From contig CALJGL010000012.1 in assembly GCA_938075155.1 (NCBI GenBank), positions 124,001 through 188,000 on the forward strand: a stretch of 64,000 nt of DNA. The letters run 5' to 3'. The notes beneath the pieces were generated by a model. The model did no database searches. It had not been told where the DNA came from and was given only the letters and a program-made list of their open reading frames with translations. This document shows positions 50,118 through 59,297 of the stretch, piece by piece; within the stretch, counting starts at the first letter, position 1; each line of letters opens with the position of its first letter. The stretch is from UBA12191 sp009937185. Its GTDB lineage: Bacteria; Planctomycetota; UBA8108; UBA1146. Position numbers and translations under genes: made by a program.

Positions 50118-51950
50118 TTATTCGGTATGTGATTCGCTAGAAGATCGTTCATTGAAGATGGGAAGCTTCACTCTGAATGTTGTGCCTTTTCCTTCTTGGC
50201 TTTCAACTTCTATGCTACCCATATGTTTCAGGCAAATGTGCTTCACGATTGCTAGTCCCAAGCCTGTTCCTCCGATTTCCCGAGAACGGGCTTTGTCCAC
50301 TCTGAAGAAGCGTTCAAAGATTCGCCCTAAAAATTCTTCGGGAATGCCAATGCCATCATCTTTGACCAAGACGATGGCCGTCCCATCTTCGACACTCAAG
50401 TGAGTGTTGATGTTTCCATCGATTTGAGTGTACTTCAGACCATTATCAATGAGGTTCCCGATGGCTTGCCTGAGTTCTTCGTCATCGCCCATAACAAAGA
50501 CGGGGTGCTCTGGACCATGATAATGAAGTGAAGCTTGTGAATCTGGAGAACTGACTTTTGATAGAGAATTGATTCTTTCTAAAATTATTTCACGGAGATC
50601 GATAGGTTCAATAGTTGTTGAGTCTCTTTCGTCGAGTCGAGCCAGTGCCAATAAGTCGCTAACTAGGGTGGACAATCGGTGTGATTGATCGGTGATTTTG
50701 CCCAAGAAACGTTGGCGTATTTCTGGCTTCATTTCCTCATCGTCGTATAGCGTTTCCGCGATTCCTCGTATGGCCGTGATAGGTGTTTTCAACTCGTGAG
50801 AAACATTGGCTACGAAATCTCTGCGCATACTTTCGAGCAATCGATTTCCGGTGAGATCGTGAAGTACAATTAGCGAGCCTGATACACCATGGTCAGCATC
50901 GATGAGAGGACTTGTGTAGGCCTTCAAATAGGTAGTGGAGTTGTTGCTCGAAAGCTCGATTTCAGATTCCATAGCATGTTGCATGCGAAGTGTACTCAAG
51001 AGTAGTTCGACAATCGCAGATTCATGAATGACGTCGCGAATGTATTGGCCACGCACTTCCCGAATCTCGAATCCCATGATTCTGCTGATCACGGAGTTGA
51101 TCAATACGATTCTCTCCTGATCGTCAATGGCAATAAGGCCATCTCGCATACCCCCAAGAATGACCCTCAGGCGGTTGTGTTCTAGGTGCATTTCGGAGAT
51201 TTGCATTTGTAGTTCGTCTGCGAGTTTGTTGAGAGCATTGCCGAGTAGGTCTCCTTCTTTATCCATACCTTTAGGGGCGCGAATAGAGAAGTCTCCTTCG
51301 GTGTATGCGACAGCAACTTGGGTCAATAAATGAAATTGACGATTAATTCTACGGTATAGAAGGTGCCCCATGACCATGGCTATAAGTGCAGCGATGCTGC
51401 CGAGCATGATGACGCTTTCGAGAACCGAATCTATCTGAGCGTTGATGCTCGCCGGATTCCTAGCGATCCGAAGAATGTATTTTTGGTTGTTGTCTAAGGT
51501 GAATACGCGAGAGATGGCGGGCTGTCGTTCCTGGGCTGCTGCACGATTGAAAGAACTGAATCCAACGCTATTTTTTAAACATGAGATCACGTCTGGGAGT
51601 GATTGTGGCGATTCCAGAGGAGAAGAGATGGGGTCTTGGAGAATGACCGTAGTTCCGTCAGCACTGATCAAGTCGACTCTGGTTTCTTTACTCATGGACA
51701 CATAAGTATTTTGGATCAGCTGAAGAGGGTTTTCTGTATTGGGCGGAGTTTCCAACGAAAGAATATTCGAAGATTGCTCGTCCATGTGGGTCTTTAAGTT
51801 AAGAAAAAGATCATTACTGAATCGCTCGTAGAGCAAATACCCAAAGAAACTGACACCGATAAGGATGAGCAGTGCGTAAATCGAATAAAGCTGCCAAAAA
51901 AATCCTGGAGTATTGTTCTCGGAATCAGTATTTGAATCTGTAGCCGACAC
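50118..51950 (-). CDS. phoR: Sensor histidine kinase, PhoR-like
   Basis: Membrane sensor controlling the adjacent PhoB-type regulator. Two N-terminal helices flank a periplasmic loop (about residues 20-155), then HAMP, PAS (GGMRDGLIAIDDQERIVLINSVISRIMGFE), HisKA FVANVSHELKTPITAIRG with the phosphoacceptor His at about 385, and HATPase boxes NLIDNGLKYT, DDGIGIP, GTGLGLAIVKH. I start at a GTG overlapping the regulator by 26 bp; an ATG at 52025 would overlap by 101 bp, which is less likely. The name follows domain order and the partner; signal (phosphate) is inferred. Confidence 0.88.
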   Translation of the reverse strand: MSATDSNTDSENNTPGFFWQLYSIYALLILIGVSFFGYLLYERFSNDLFLNLKTHMDEQSSNILSLETPPNTENPLQLIQNTYVSMSKETRVDLISADGTTVILQDPISSPLESPQSLPDVISCLKNSVGFSSFNRAAAQERQPAISRVFTLDNNQKYILRIARNPASINAQIDSVLESVIMLGSIAALIAMVMGHLLYRRINRQFHLLTQVAVAYTEGDFSIRAPKGMDKEGDLLGNALNKLADELQMQISEMHLEHNRLRVILGGMRDGLIAIDDQERIVLINSVISRIMGFEIREVRGQYIRDVIHESAIVELLLSTLRMQHAMESEIELSSNNSTTYLKAYTSPLIDADHGVSGSLIVLHDLTGNRLLESMRRDFVANVSHELKTPITAIRGIAETLYDDEEMKPEIRQRFLGKITDQSHRLSTLVSDLLALARLDERDSTTIEPIDLREIILERINSLSKVSSPDSQASLHYHGPEHPVFVMGDDEELRQAIGNLIDNGLKYTQIDGNINTHLSVEDGTAIVLVKDDGIGIPEEFLGRIFERFFRVDKARSREIGGTGLGLAIVKHICLKHMGSIEVESQEGKGTTFRVKLPIFNERSSSESHTE

Positions 51951-52641
51951 CTCGGACGGTTTCGATGAGTTTGCGATGGTTTTCTCCGAGCTTCTTTCGA
52001 ATCGATCGAATGTGAACATCAACATTTCTGTCGATGACGATAGTATCGTTTCCGGTCACCCTTGAGAGAAGGTGATCACGACTGAAAACTCGCCCAGGAT
52101 GCGAGGCGAGGAAATGGAGCATTCGGAACTCTGTGGCCGTAAGGAGAGCCGATTCGCCATCTACTGTGACATCGTGCATATGAACGTCGAGAACGAAGCC
52201 CTCTCGATCGATACGTACCTGGTGCTCTCTGGAATCTTTGAGTGGCGCTCTTCTTAGAACTGCTTTGACTCTGGCAACCAACTCTTTGGGACTAAATGGC
52301 TTACTGAGGTAGTCGTCGGCGCCCAACCCAAGCCCAAGAATTACATCACTCTCCTCTGTTTTCGCCGTAATCATGATGACGGGGATGTTTCGGGTTAGAG
52401 GATCTTCTTTGAGTTTCTTGCATATTTCGAGGCCATCGATGCCTGGAAGCATCAGGTCGAGAAGGATGAGATCAGGATGGCATTCACGAATCGCCGAAAG
52501 CCCGACTTCGCCATCTTTGTAGCCTGAGACTTTAAATCCTTCACGGGACAAATTGTAATCGATGACATCCAGGATATCTGCTTCGTCTTCGACGATGATA
52601 ATGGAGTTCTTGTCCTGCACTTCTCTGCTCTTTTCGTTCAA
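51925..52641 (-). CDS. phoB: OmpR/PhoB-family response regulator
   Basis: Receiver domain (about 13-125) with acidic residues VEDE, phosphoacceptor D62 in LLDLMLPG and the Lys in SKPF; C-terminal winged-helix domain (about 140-235) with TATEFRMLHFLASHPGRVFSRDHLL and DRNVDVHIRSIRKKLG, the OmpR/PhoB DNA-binding signature. TTG start; an in-frame GTG 21 bp on is also possible. Pairs with the overlapping downstream kinase gene. Confidence 0.9.
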   Translation of the reverse strand: MNEKSREVQDKNSIIIVEDEADILDVIDYNLSREGFKVSGYKDGEVGLSAIRECHPDLILLDLMLPGIDGLEICKKLKEDPLTRNIPVIMITAKTEESDVILGLGLGADDYLSKPFSPKELVARVKAVLRRAPLKDSREHQVRIDREGFVLDVHMHDVTVDGESALLTATEFRMLHFLASHPGRVFSRDHLLSRVTGNDTIVIDRNVDVHIRSIRKKLGENHRKLIETVRGVGYRFKY

Positions 52642-52677
52642 CGAAATGTGAGTCTAGTTACGGAATTAATGCGGTTA

Positions 52678-53553
52678 CTAAAATTTGAACGTCGCACCGA
52701 GTTCAAAAGAGGTCAGAGCAAAGTCGAGCTTCGCAGAATCTCCACTCCCTGATCTATCAAACTCCAGTTCAAGTTGATTGTAAGCGGCATGAAGACTCCA
52801 GCTTGAACTCGGCTTCCATGAAACTCCAAATGAACTGTCTCTATATTTTGAGGGTTGAAACTGCTCTCCGTAAAGCAATGAATTTGTATAGATTACGTAA
52901 AGATCCCACTGTTCTCCCAAATCCCAATTCAAGGATAGGCCTCCCACTGGGATTTGAACCAGATCGGACAGTTCTGTGGAAATTTGAGGATCCAATACTG
53001 AGGTCGCTCCGAACTTGTAGTCGAGGAAATCCAGACCCGCTAACCATTGAATCTTTGGGGAGGTGATTCCAAAAAGAGGGTCTAAGGGGATCGACTGTAG
53101 CAGTCGAGTTGAGGTGACCTTGGTGTCGAATTGGTAGTCACCTGCAGGTAGCTGTGAGCCTCCGAATGATCCTGAAAACGGTTGGCTTGATTCTGATTGC
53201 CCGTTGAGCAGTTCGAGGCTCCATGAAACAGGGCCGTGTGAAAGTTTGAGAGCAGGACTATATGTCACTTCAGAAGCGTCGAGCCCCAGTTCACCCAGAG
53301 TCACTTGCGACTCTTTTCCGGGGGAGTCTGAAGAAATGGTTCCTGAAAGTGATGTTTGGGTTAGTGAATGTGAATGCTCCAGTGAAAATCGATCCAAGTT
53401 TTTTGAAGTGGTCGAGCACCCGACTGTAAACACGATCGGGATGAGAATAGTGAAAAGCAGGAGGTCGCGGCCTGCTCCAGCTGAGCGGATCGAAGAGATT
53501 GTTACACTCTTCCCAGTGATTAAATATTGCTCAAAGATGGTCACCACCGTCAT
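52678..53553 (-). CDS. Lipidated outer-membrane beta-barrel protein upstream of phoBR
   Basis: After a signal-like segment (LLLFTILIPIVFTVGC) with lipobox Cys at about 46, the protein is rich in short alternating beta strands (SWSLELLNG, GDYQFDTKV, LDFLDYKFG, GLSLNWDLGEQWDLYVIYTNS, FGVSWKPSSSWSLHAAYNQLELEF) and ends in ATFKF with a C-terminal Phe, the mark of outer-membrane barrels. No known family is recognised. It lies 36 bp ahead of the PhoB gene on the same strand, suggesting co-transcription. The long 45-residue leader before the lipobox makes the start uncertain. Confidence 0.6.
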   Translation of the reverse strand: MTVVTIFEQYLITGKSVTISSIRSAGAGRDLLLFTILIPIVFTVGCSTTSKNLDRFSLEHSHSLTQTSLSGTISSDSPGKESQVTLGELGLDASEVTYSPALKLSHGPVSWSLELLNGQSESSQPFSGSFGGSQLPAGDYQFDTKVTSTRLLQSIPLDPLFGITSPKIQWLAGLDFLDYKFGATSVLDPQISTELSDLVQIPVGGLSLNWDLGEQWDLYVIYTNSLLYGEQFQPSKYRDSSFGVSWKPSSSWSLHAAYNQLELEFDRSGSGDSAKLDFALTSFELGATFKF

Positions 53554-53662
53554 AAAGGGCCTGATTAGTCGATTCTCATGAATGTGTCTTTCCCCTGATT
53601 ATTCTGGATAGGTGTAAAAGTGCAAGGATCGACAGAGATCCCGGTTCTGGTCGAGGCTTCTA

Positions 53663-56600
53663 TTGAAGGCTAGGATAGGGAGGCGACGATTTCAGACCAT
53701 TTCATTGGGATTCGAGTGTTACATGTCTTCTATGCCTCTCAGTAATGAAAGAGTGAAAGTGGCTTTATTGATAGCTCGCGCTCTGAAGATCTGCGTTGCG
53801 GGGGGGGCTCTGGCAGCCTCGATGATCATTCTGGGAATCCCGAATGTGATCGATAAGAATTTCGAAGTTGCCGCAATGACGTCGATGGAAGATCCGCGTC
53901 TGGAATTTTTCGAGAAGAAGGTTCGGCCCTTATTGGTGGACCGGTGTCTTTCTTGCCATGGGACAGCAGGCCAAAAGCAGGAATCAGGTCTCAATCTGAC
54001 CCATAGGGAAGGGTTGCTGACGGGCGGGCAAAGAGGCCCAGCAGTGATTCCAGGAGATGCCGCAGGTAGTTTGTTGATCTCTGCGGTGCGCGGGTTGGAT
54101 CAAGGGGAGCATCTCGGGCTGAAAATGCCGCCTGAGGGGGAACCTCTCTCTGTTAAAGAGATCAGCGTACTTGAGCAATGGATTGAGGATGGACTTGTCG
54201 ATCCTCGAACGAATTCCCCTGCACATTCTTCGGGTTCAGGAAACGGCATCCCAGACATGGAGTTGAGGGCGAACCATTGGTCATTCCAAGCGATGGCGCA
54301 TCCCCAGATTCCAGAGGTGAATTCAAAAGATAGGATTCGTCAAGATCTCGATGCCTTTGTCCTCGCACAGTTGGAAAGCCTCGGTTGGCAGATGGCTCCG
54401 GAGGCTTCGACGGAGACTTTAGCCCGCAGATTGTCCCAAGGGCTTACGGGCTTACCCATCAGTTGGGATCGATTGATCCAACTTCGAGATTCCGAAAACC
54501 CAGAAGCTTTGGGGGACTACGTCGAGGAACTATTGGCTTCTGAAGCGTTTGGGGAGCGTTGGGCTCGGTGGTGGCTTGATCTCGCACGCTATTCTGATTC
54601 CAACGGACTGGATGAGAACCTGGCCTATGGTGAAGCATGGCGTTTCAGGGATTACGTCATTCGATCCTTTAATCAGGACAAACCATACGATCGATTTTTG
54701 ACGGAACAATTGGCGGGTGATCTCTTACCTCAGCCTGATTCCGATGAATCTTGGAGAGATCAGAGGACCGCAACCGCTTTCCTCGCTCTCGGACCAAAAA
54801 TGCTCGCAGAGCAGGACAAAGATAAATTAGCCATCGATGTCGTGGACGAACAACTCGATGTTGCCGGGCAAACATTTCTGGGAATGACGATCGGTTGCGC
54901 CAGATGTCATGACCATAAATTCGATCCTGTCACTGCTCGTGATTATTACGCGATGGCAGGAATATTTAGGTCGACCAGTACTTTTGAAGATCTGAACTTC
55001 GTTTCGAGATGGCGTGAGATCTCCTTAGAGACAGCTACGGAAAAAACTGCGAGAGAAGTCTGGCAGAAAAAAAGGAGTGAAGTTGTCGAGCGACGAGAGA
55101 AGACTTTAGTTTCCTTGCGGCACGATCTTGAGAATCTTCTGTTGGAAGAATTGCCTGAACAGTTACTCAGCGCTGAAGAACTGGCATCCCGGGTTCCCGG
55201 AAAGACAGTGGTTGAAAATTCTTCCATGTCTTTGGGGCTCAATCACCAAATGTATGGAACCCCATACTTTCCAGTGGCCCACACCGTTCAAAGTGGAATG
55301 CAACAGGTGACGTGGCACATCGAAGTCTTGGAGTCTGGGCTTCACGATCTTCAGGTTCGGTACACTGCGCTCGAATCAAGGCCTATGAAGTTGTTTCTCG
55401 ATGGTGAGTTGCTGACGGATCAGGCGCTCAAGTCGATGACGGGCACGTGGAGTGCAGATGGATTGCGCTGGGAGTCTCAAGCAAAGTTAGATCTGTCTCC
55501 CGGCATCCATGAGATACAGTTGGTCGGTGGTGGGCAGTCAGTGCCACACATCGACAGGGTTCGATTGTTACATGAAGATTTGTTGGCAGAAGTTCAGAAC
55601 CCGTCCGGTGTCTTGGCATGGGTGGATTTTCTTCGGAGGCCTTCTACCCTCAAAGATCCTCTTTGGGGCAGTTGGGCAAGAAGCGCAGCCCAGCAAACTT
55701 CCTCCCCTCGATTTGATGGCGAACAAGATTTTCTGAGGGAAGAGGATAGAGGCGCGCTTTCCGCCGAAATCGTAGAGATCCTTGTGAAGCTTGAGGATAA
55801 CCCCGATTTCTCTGAGCCACATCGACACTGGGCTTTGCGTTGGCAAGAGCTGCTCAGGGAATCGTCCCCCCGTGAATCGGATCCGCCGTCGGAGTCGTTG
55901 AAAAAAGTACACGATCATGTCGTGGGAATTTCAGGACCTTGGTATGAGATCCTCCAGAGCGCGGAACAGACCGCTCCTGAGGATTTAAAAGAGAAACTGA
56001 ACTCTGATCAGAAAGAATTGGTTCGCCTCGACGGAGTGAAGCCTCCTGACCCCCAAAGATCACTGGGAGTTCAAGATGGGGAAATCGTAAACTTACCTGT
56101 TCACATTCGTGGCAGTCATCTTCGATTGGCTCAAGAAGAGGTACCCCGAGGATTTATGGGGGTGATTGAAAATGTCTTATCTGCTCCAGAAATCCCTGCG
56201 GATAAAAGCGGAAGGTTGGAGTTGGCGAATTGGATGACGCGTGAAGAGCATCCTTTAACCGCAAGAGTTCTCGTCAACAGGGTTTGGTTAGAGTTGTTCG
56301 GCGATGGATTGGTTGCGACGCCATCTAACTTTGGTTTGAGGGGGGACGCTCCTAGTCATCCGGAGTTATTGGATCACCTGGCTCGAGATTTCATAAAAGA
56401 TGGTTGGTCTATTAAGAAACTCATACGAAAGATTGTGGATAGTTCTGCTTGGCGACAACAGGTGGTCGAGAACTCTGAATATCAGAACATCGATCCTGAG
56501 AATCGTTGGTTGTGGAGTCAGAATCGGCAGCGATTAAGGGCTGAATCTGTAAGAGATGCTGTTCTCTTTGTCAGTGGGCAATTGGATCAGGATTTGGGGG

Positions 56601-57085
56601 GGACCCTTTTGATGACCCCAAACCGGGGTTATGTCACCAATGACCAGTCCAATAATCAGGCCCGATACGATGTGCCGCGCCGATCGATCTATCTTCCAGT
56701 GATTCGAAATGCAATGTACGAGTTGTTCAGCGCTTTTGACTACAACGACCCCTCGATACATATTGCACGCCGGCCTTCGACAGTTGTTCCGCATCAAGCG
56801 CTCTATTTCCTGAACTCTCCAATGGTGATTGAGGCTTCTGGGAAACTGATCACTCAGGTTTTTGCAGAATCTGAGGGCTCTGAGGAGAGAGTCAGAAAAA
56901 TCTATCAGAGAGTTCTATGTAGAAATCCTGATGCCGAAGAGATCGAGAGAGCTCACCTGTTTTTGGAGAATGCAAAAGTGATTTTGGCGGCGGAAGAATC
57001 TGACGTCGAGACGAGAGTTCTTTTAGCATGGCAAAGTTTTTGCCAAACACTGATAGCCGCAAGTGAGTTCCTTTACTTGGATTGA
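53663..57085 (+). CDS. Planctomycete cytochrome c (PSCyt1-DUF1549-DUF1553)
   Basis: Large exported protein typical of planctomycetes. N-terminal signal/anchor helix (about 33-55), then PSCyt1 haem site CLSCH (about residues 97-101), with KMPPEGEPLSVKEI; DUF1549 (PSCyt2) with RWARWWLDLARYSDSNGLDEN and a second CARCH haem site; a central ligand-binding-like beta region; and DUF1553 (PSD1) with LANWMTREEHPLTARVLVNRVWLELFG and NRQRLRAESVRDAVLFVSG. Such proteins are thought to work with DUF1501 partners in breakdown of complex sulfated or carbohydrate substrates; direct function is unproven. TTG start with GAGG 6 bases upstream; an ATG at 53723 is possible. Confidence 0.93.
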   Translation: MKARIGRRRFQTISLGFECYMSSMPLSNERVKVALLIARALKICVAGGALAASMIILGIPNVIDKNFEVAAMTSMEDPRLEFFEKKVRPLLVDRCLSCHGTAGQKQESGLNLTHREGLLTGGQRGPAVIPGDAAGSLLISAVRGLDQGEHLGLKMPPEGEPLSVKEISVLEQWIEDGLVDPRTNSPAHSSGSGNGIPDMELRANHWSFQAMAHPQIPEVNSKDRIRQDLDAFVLAQLESLGWQMAPEASTETLARRLSQGLTGLPISWDRLIQLRDSENPEALGDYVEELLASEAFGERWARWWLDLARYSDSNGLDENLAYGEAWRFRDYVIRSFNQDKPYDRFLTEQLAGDLLPQPDSDESWRDQRTATAFLALGPKMLAEQDKDKLAIDVVDEQLDVAGQTFLGMTIGCARCHDHKFDPVTARDYYAMAGIFRSTSTFEDLNFVSRWREISLETATEKTAREVWQKKRSEVVERREKTLVSLRHDLENLLLEELPEQLLSAEELASRVPGKTVVENSSMSLGLNHQMYGTPYFPVAHTVQSGMQQVTWHIEVLESGLHDLQVRYTALESRPMKLFLDGELLTDQALKSMTGTWSADGLRWESQAKLDLSPGIHEIQLVGGGQSVPHIDRVRLLHEDLLAEVQNPSGVLAWVDFLRRPSTLKDPLWGSWARSAAQQTSSPRFDGEQDFLREEDRGALSAEIVEILVKLEDNPDFSEPHRHWALRWQELLRESSPRESDPPSESLKKVHDHVVGISGPWYEILQSAEQTAPEDLKEKLNSDQKELVRLDGVKPPDPQRSLGVQDGEIVNLPVHIRGSHLRLAQEEVPRGFMGVIENVLSAPEIPADKSGRLELANWMTREEHPLTARVLVNRVWLELFGDGLVATPSNFGLRGDAPSHPELLDHLARDFIKDGWSIKKLIRKIVDSSAWRQQVVENSEYQNIDPENRWLWSQNRQRLRAESVRDAVLFVSGQLDQDLGGTLLMTPNRGYVTNDQSNNQARYDVPRRSIYLPVIRNAMYELFSAFDYNDPSIHIARRPSTVVPHQALYFLNSPMVIEASGKLITQVFAESEGSEERVRKIYQRVLCRNPDAEEIERAHLFLENAKVILAAEESDVETRVLLAWQSFCQTLIAASEFLYLD

Positions 57086-57094
57086 GAGACGTCA

Positions 57095-58510
57095 TTGATC
57101 ATTGATCCGTCGAATATGCATCCCGGAGGTATTTCGCGTAGAAGCCTTCTTAAGGGATGTTGTGCAGGATTTGGCTCTCTCGCCCTCGATGGACTCATGG
57201 GGTCGTCCTCTCTTTTTGCTGGGATTCCGGGTGGACCTCACCATGTACCCAGAGCGAAGAGGGTCATTTTCCTCTTCATGCATGGAGGGCCTTCTCAGGT
57301 CGACACGTTCGATTACAAGCCGCGATTAATCAAGGATCATGGAAAGCCATTGTCGTTGCCCTTACCTCGGGTCACATTTGCGGACCCTAAGCAATACGGG
57401 GGCGTATTGCAGTCACCCTGGGAATTCAGCAGGCATGGGGAATCCGGGATGTGGGCGAGCACTCTGTTTCCCCACGTCGCAGAGATGGTCGACGATCTAT
57501 GCTTCGTAAAAAGCTTACACGGGACGAATGACGCCCATGGAGGGGCACTGTTGGCTCTCCATACCGGCAGCGACACCTTTGTCAGGCCTAGCATGGGGTC
57601 TTGGATTCAGTATGGGCTCGGTGAGGAAAACTCAAACCTTCCCGGATTTATTACGATTTGTCCCACCTTGGGTCATGGGGGCGTGAATAATTGGTCCAGT
57701 GGCTTTCTGCCCGCTCGTTTTCAAGGGACTCCTATCGGTCACGCAGGAGTGAAGGCCAGAGAAGCAACGATCCATCATCTGAAAAACAATCACTGGAATC
57801 AGGGATTACAGCAGCTGCAATTGGGACTGCTCGAAGAAATTAATCTAGAACATTTAGGAAAGAGAGAAACGGACGATGCTCTCGAGGCTCGAATCCGTTC
57901 ATTTGAACTGGCATTCCAAATGCAAACAGAAGCTCCAGAGGTCATGGACCTCACAGGGGAAACAGAAACGACCCTCGATCTTTATGGTATCGATGAAGAG
58001 CCCACTGATAACTTCGGTCGTCAATGTTTGATGGCTCGTCGATTTGCCGAGGCTGGGGTTCGGTTTATTCAATGCACTCACTCTTATAAATGGGATCAGC
58101 ACACCAACCTCGAAAGAGATCATTCGAAGAATGCTCATGAAGTGGATAAGCCGATCGCTGGACTTCTCAAAGATCTGAAAAGTCGAGGCCTACTCGAGGA
58201 CACCCTCGTTCTTTGGGGTGGAGAGTTTGGAAGAACACCGATGGCACAGGACGGGACAGGACGAGATCACAATCCTCATGGATTTACGATGTGGATGGCC
58301 GGGGGTGGAGTGCGAGGAGGTTTCTCTTATGGAGAGACAGATGACTTTGGTTATCACGCGGTGATCGACAAAGTGCACGTGCATGATCTTCATGCCACGA
58401 TTTTACATTTGTTGGGAATCGATCACGAAAAGTTGACCTATCGCTACGCAGGTCGTGACTTCCGTCTTACCGATGTTCACGGCAGGGTGGTCAATGAGAT
58501 CATTGCTTGA
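57095..58510 (+). CDS. DUF1501 protein with Tat signal
   Basis: Exported partner of the preceding cytochrome. N-terminal twin-arginine signal ISRRSLLKGCCAGFGSLAL; body with KRVIFLFMHGGPSQVDTFDYKP, LHGTNDAHGGALLALHTGSD, GGEFGRTPMAQDGTGRDHNPHGFTMWMAGGGVRGG, a sulfatase/alkaline-phosphatase-like fold. DUF1501 proteins are encoded next to PSD1 proteins across planctomycetes. Start is TTG with a weak GAGAG; a start at 57116 is possible. 9 bp behind the cytochrome gene. Confidence 0.93.
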   Translation: MIIDPSNMHPGGISRRSLLKGCCAGFGSLALDGLMGSSSLFAGIPGGPHHVPRAKRVIFLFMHGGPSQVDTFDYKPRLIKDHGKPLSLPLPRVTFADPKQYGGVLQSPWEFSRHGESGMWASTLFPHVAEMVDDLCFVKSLHGTNDAHGGALLALHTGSDTFVRPSMGSWIQYGLGEENSNLPGFITICPTLGHGGVNNWSSGFLPARFQGTPIGHAGVKAREATIHHLKNNHWNQGLQQLQLGLLEEINLEHLGKRETDDALEARIRSFELAFQMQTEAPEVMDLTGETETTLDLYGIDEEPTDNFGRQCLMARRFAEAGVRFIQCTHSYKWDQHTNLERDHSKNAHEVDKPIAGLLKDLKSRGLLEDTLVLWGGEFGRTPMAQDGTGRDHNPHGFTMWMAGGGVRGGFSYGETDDFGYHAVIDKVHVHDLHATILHLLGIDHEKLTYRYAGRDFRLTDVHGRVVNEIIA

Positions 58511-58570
58511 GCGTGATTCTGTTGCGTTGGCGATGGGGCGATAAGGGCAGATTTACGGCGTCATGAAGCA

Positions 58571-58608
58571 AAAAAAGGGCCCCGCACTCATCGTGCGGGG
58601 CCCTTTTT
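58571..58608. terminator. Bidirectional terminator between DUF1501 gene and OMP gene
   Basis: AAAAAAGGGCCCCGCAC-tcatc-GTGCGGGGCCCTTTTT: perfect 12-bp G/C stem (GGGCCCCGCAC) with A-run before and T-run after, so it works on either strand. Confidence 0.96.
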
Positions 58609-58673
58609 ACTGAAGCTCATATATACTGAAGCTCAAATTTACTGGAGCACACAGGTTACTGGAGCACGCAGGC
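58609..58673. repeat. Four imperfect 16-17 bp tandem repeats
   Basis: Units ACTGAAGCTCATATAT, ACTGAAGCTCAAATTT, ACTGGAGCACACAGGTT and ACTGGAGCACGCAGGCG follow each other directly after the terminator, in non-coding DNA before the stop of the barrel lipoprotein gene. Confidence 0.75.
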
Positions 58674-58715
58674 GCATTGAAAGCAGCCTTGCATGCTTGA
58701 TCAAGGTCGAAAGTC

Positions 58716-59297
58716 TTACCAGTTGACTCCGGTCATCACCGAGAAGACAGATCTATCAGAAATGCCGTCGTAGGTTGAGAAGCGGTAGTCGATACCAATG
58801 TGAGAGTTATCTCCCAGGTGAAGCAATGCGCCTCCGTGGAAGTAGACTCCGCTTTCATCGGCATTGACGTCGTACTCATTTATTTTCAGCTGAGTGATTC
58901 CGCCCCCTCCGATGAGAGAGAAGGGAGTGAAGGGAAGCTCAGCGGTGACTCGGCCACCGAAGAAAAATTCCGAGTTATCGATATCTCCCAAAACACCGTT
59001 GTCCTCGGTGGCGTTGAGGTATCCGACTTCCGGAGCAACGTACCAGTCACTCTTGCGAGCGCTGATCCAAAGTCCGTAACCATCGACGTCGACGAGATCC
59101 TGAGGATTTTCGTTGTAGTCATAGGTTCCATAAAAAGCGCTGACTTGCCCCGAATATGGTTTTTCGATCGGCTGATCGACTCCAGAGAAGGGGGACTTCG
59201 TGTCAGGTCTTAGACGGACCCAATCCTCATTTCCGGCGCAACCGGCGAGGAACACGAGGCACAAGAGAGCGATACTTGAGGTTTTGAGACTGGACAC
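58716..59297 (-). CDS. Lipidated outer-membrane beta-barrel protein
   Basis: Starts at a GTG with GGAG 7 bases upstream, giving MSSLKTSSIALLCLVFLAGC with a canonical lipobox LAGC. The mature protein has alternating amphipathic strands: GQVSAFYGTYDYNE, GYGLWISARKSDWYVAPEVGYLN, SEFFFGGRVTAELPFTPFSLIGGGGITQLKI, SGVYFHGGALLHLGDNSHIGIDYRFSTY and ends in VMTGVNW (aromatic last residue). It resembles small OmpX/OmpW-like barrels but with a lipid anchor. The frame extends to 59372 without a better start. Confidence 0.75.
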   Translation of the reverse strand: MSSLKTSSIALLCLVFLAGCAGNEDWVRLRPDTKSPFSGVDQPIEKPYSGQVSAFYGTYDYNENPQDLVDVDGYGLWISARKSDWYVAPEVGYLNATEDNGVLGDIDNSEFFFGGRVTAELPFTPFSLIGGGGITQLKINEYDVNADESGVYFHGGALLHLGDNSHIGIDYRFSTYDGISDRSVFSVMTGVNW

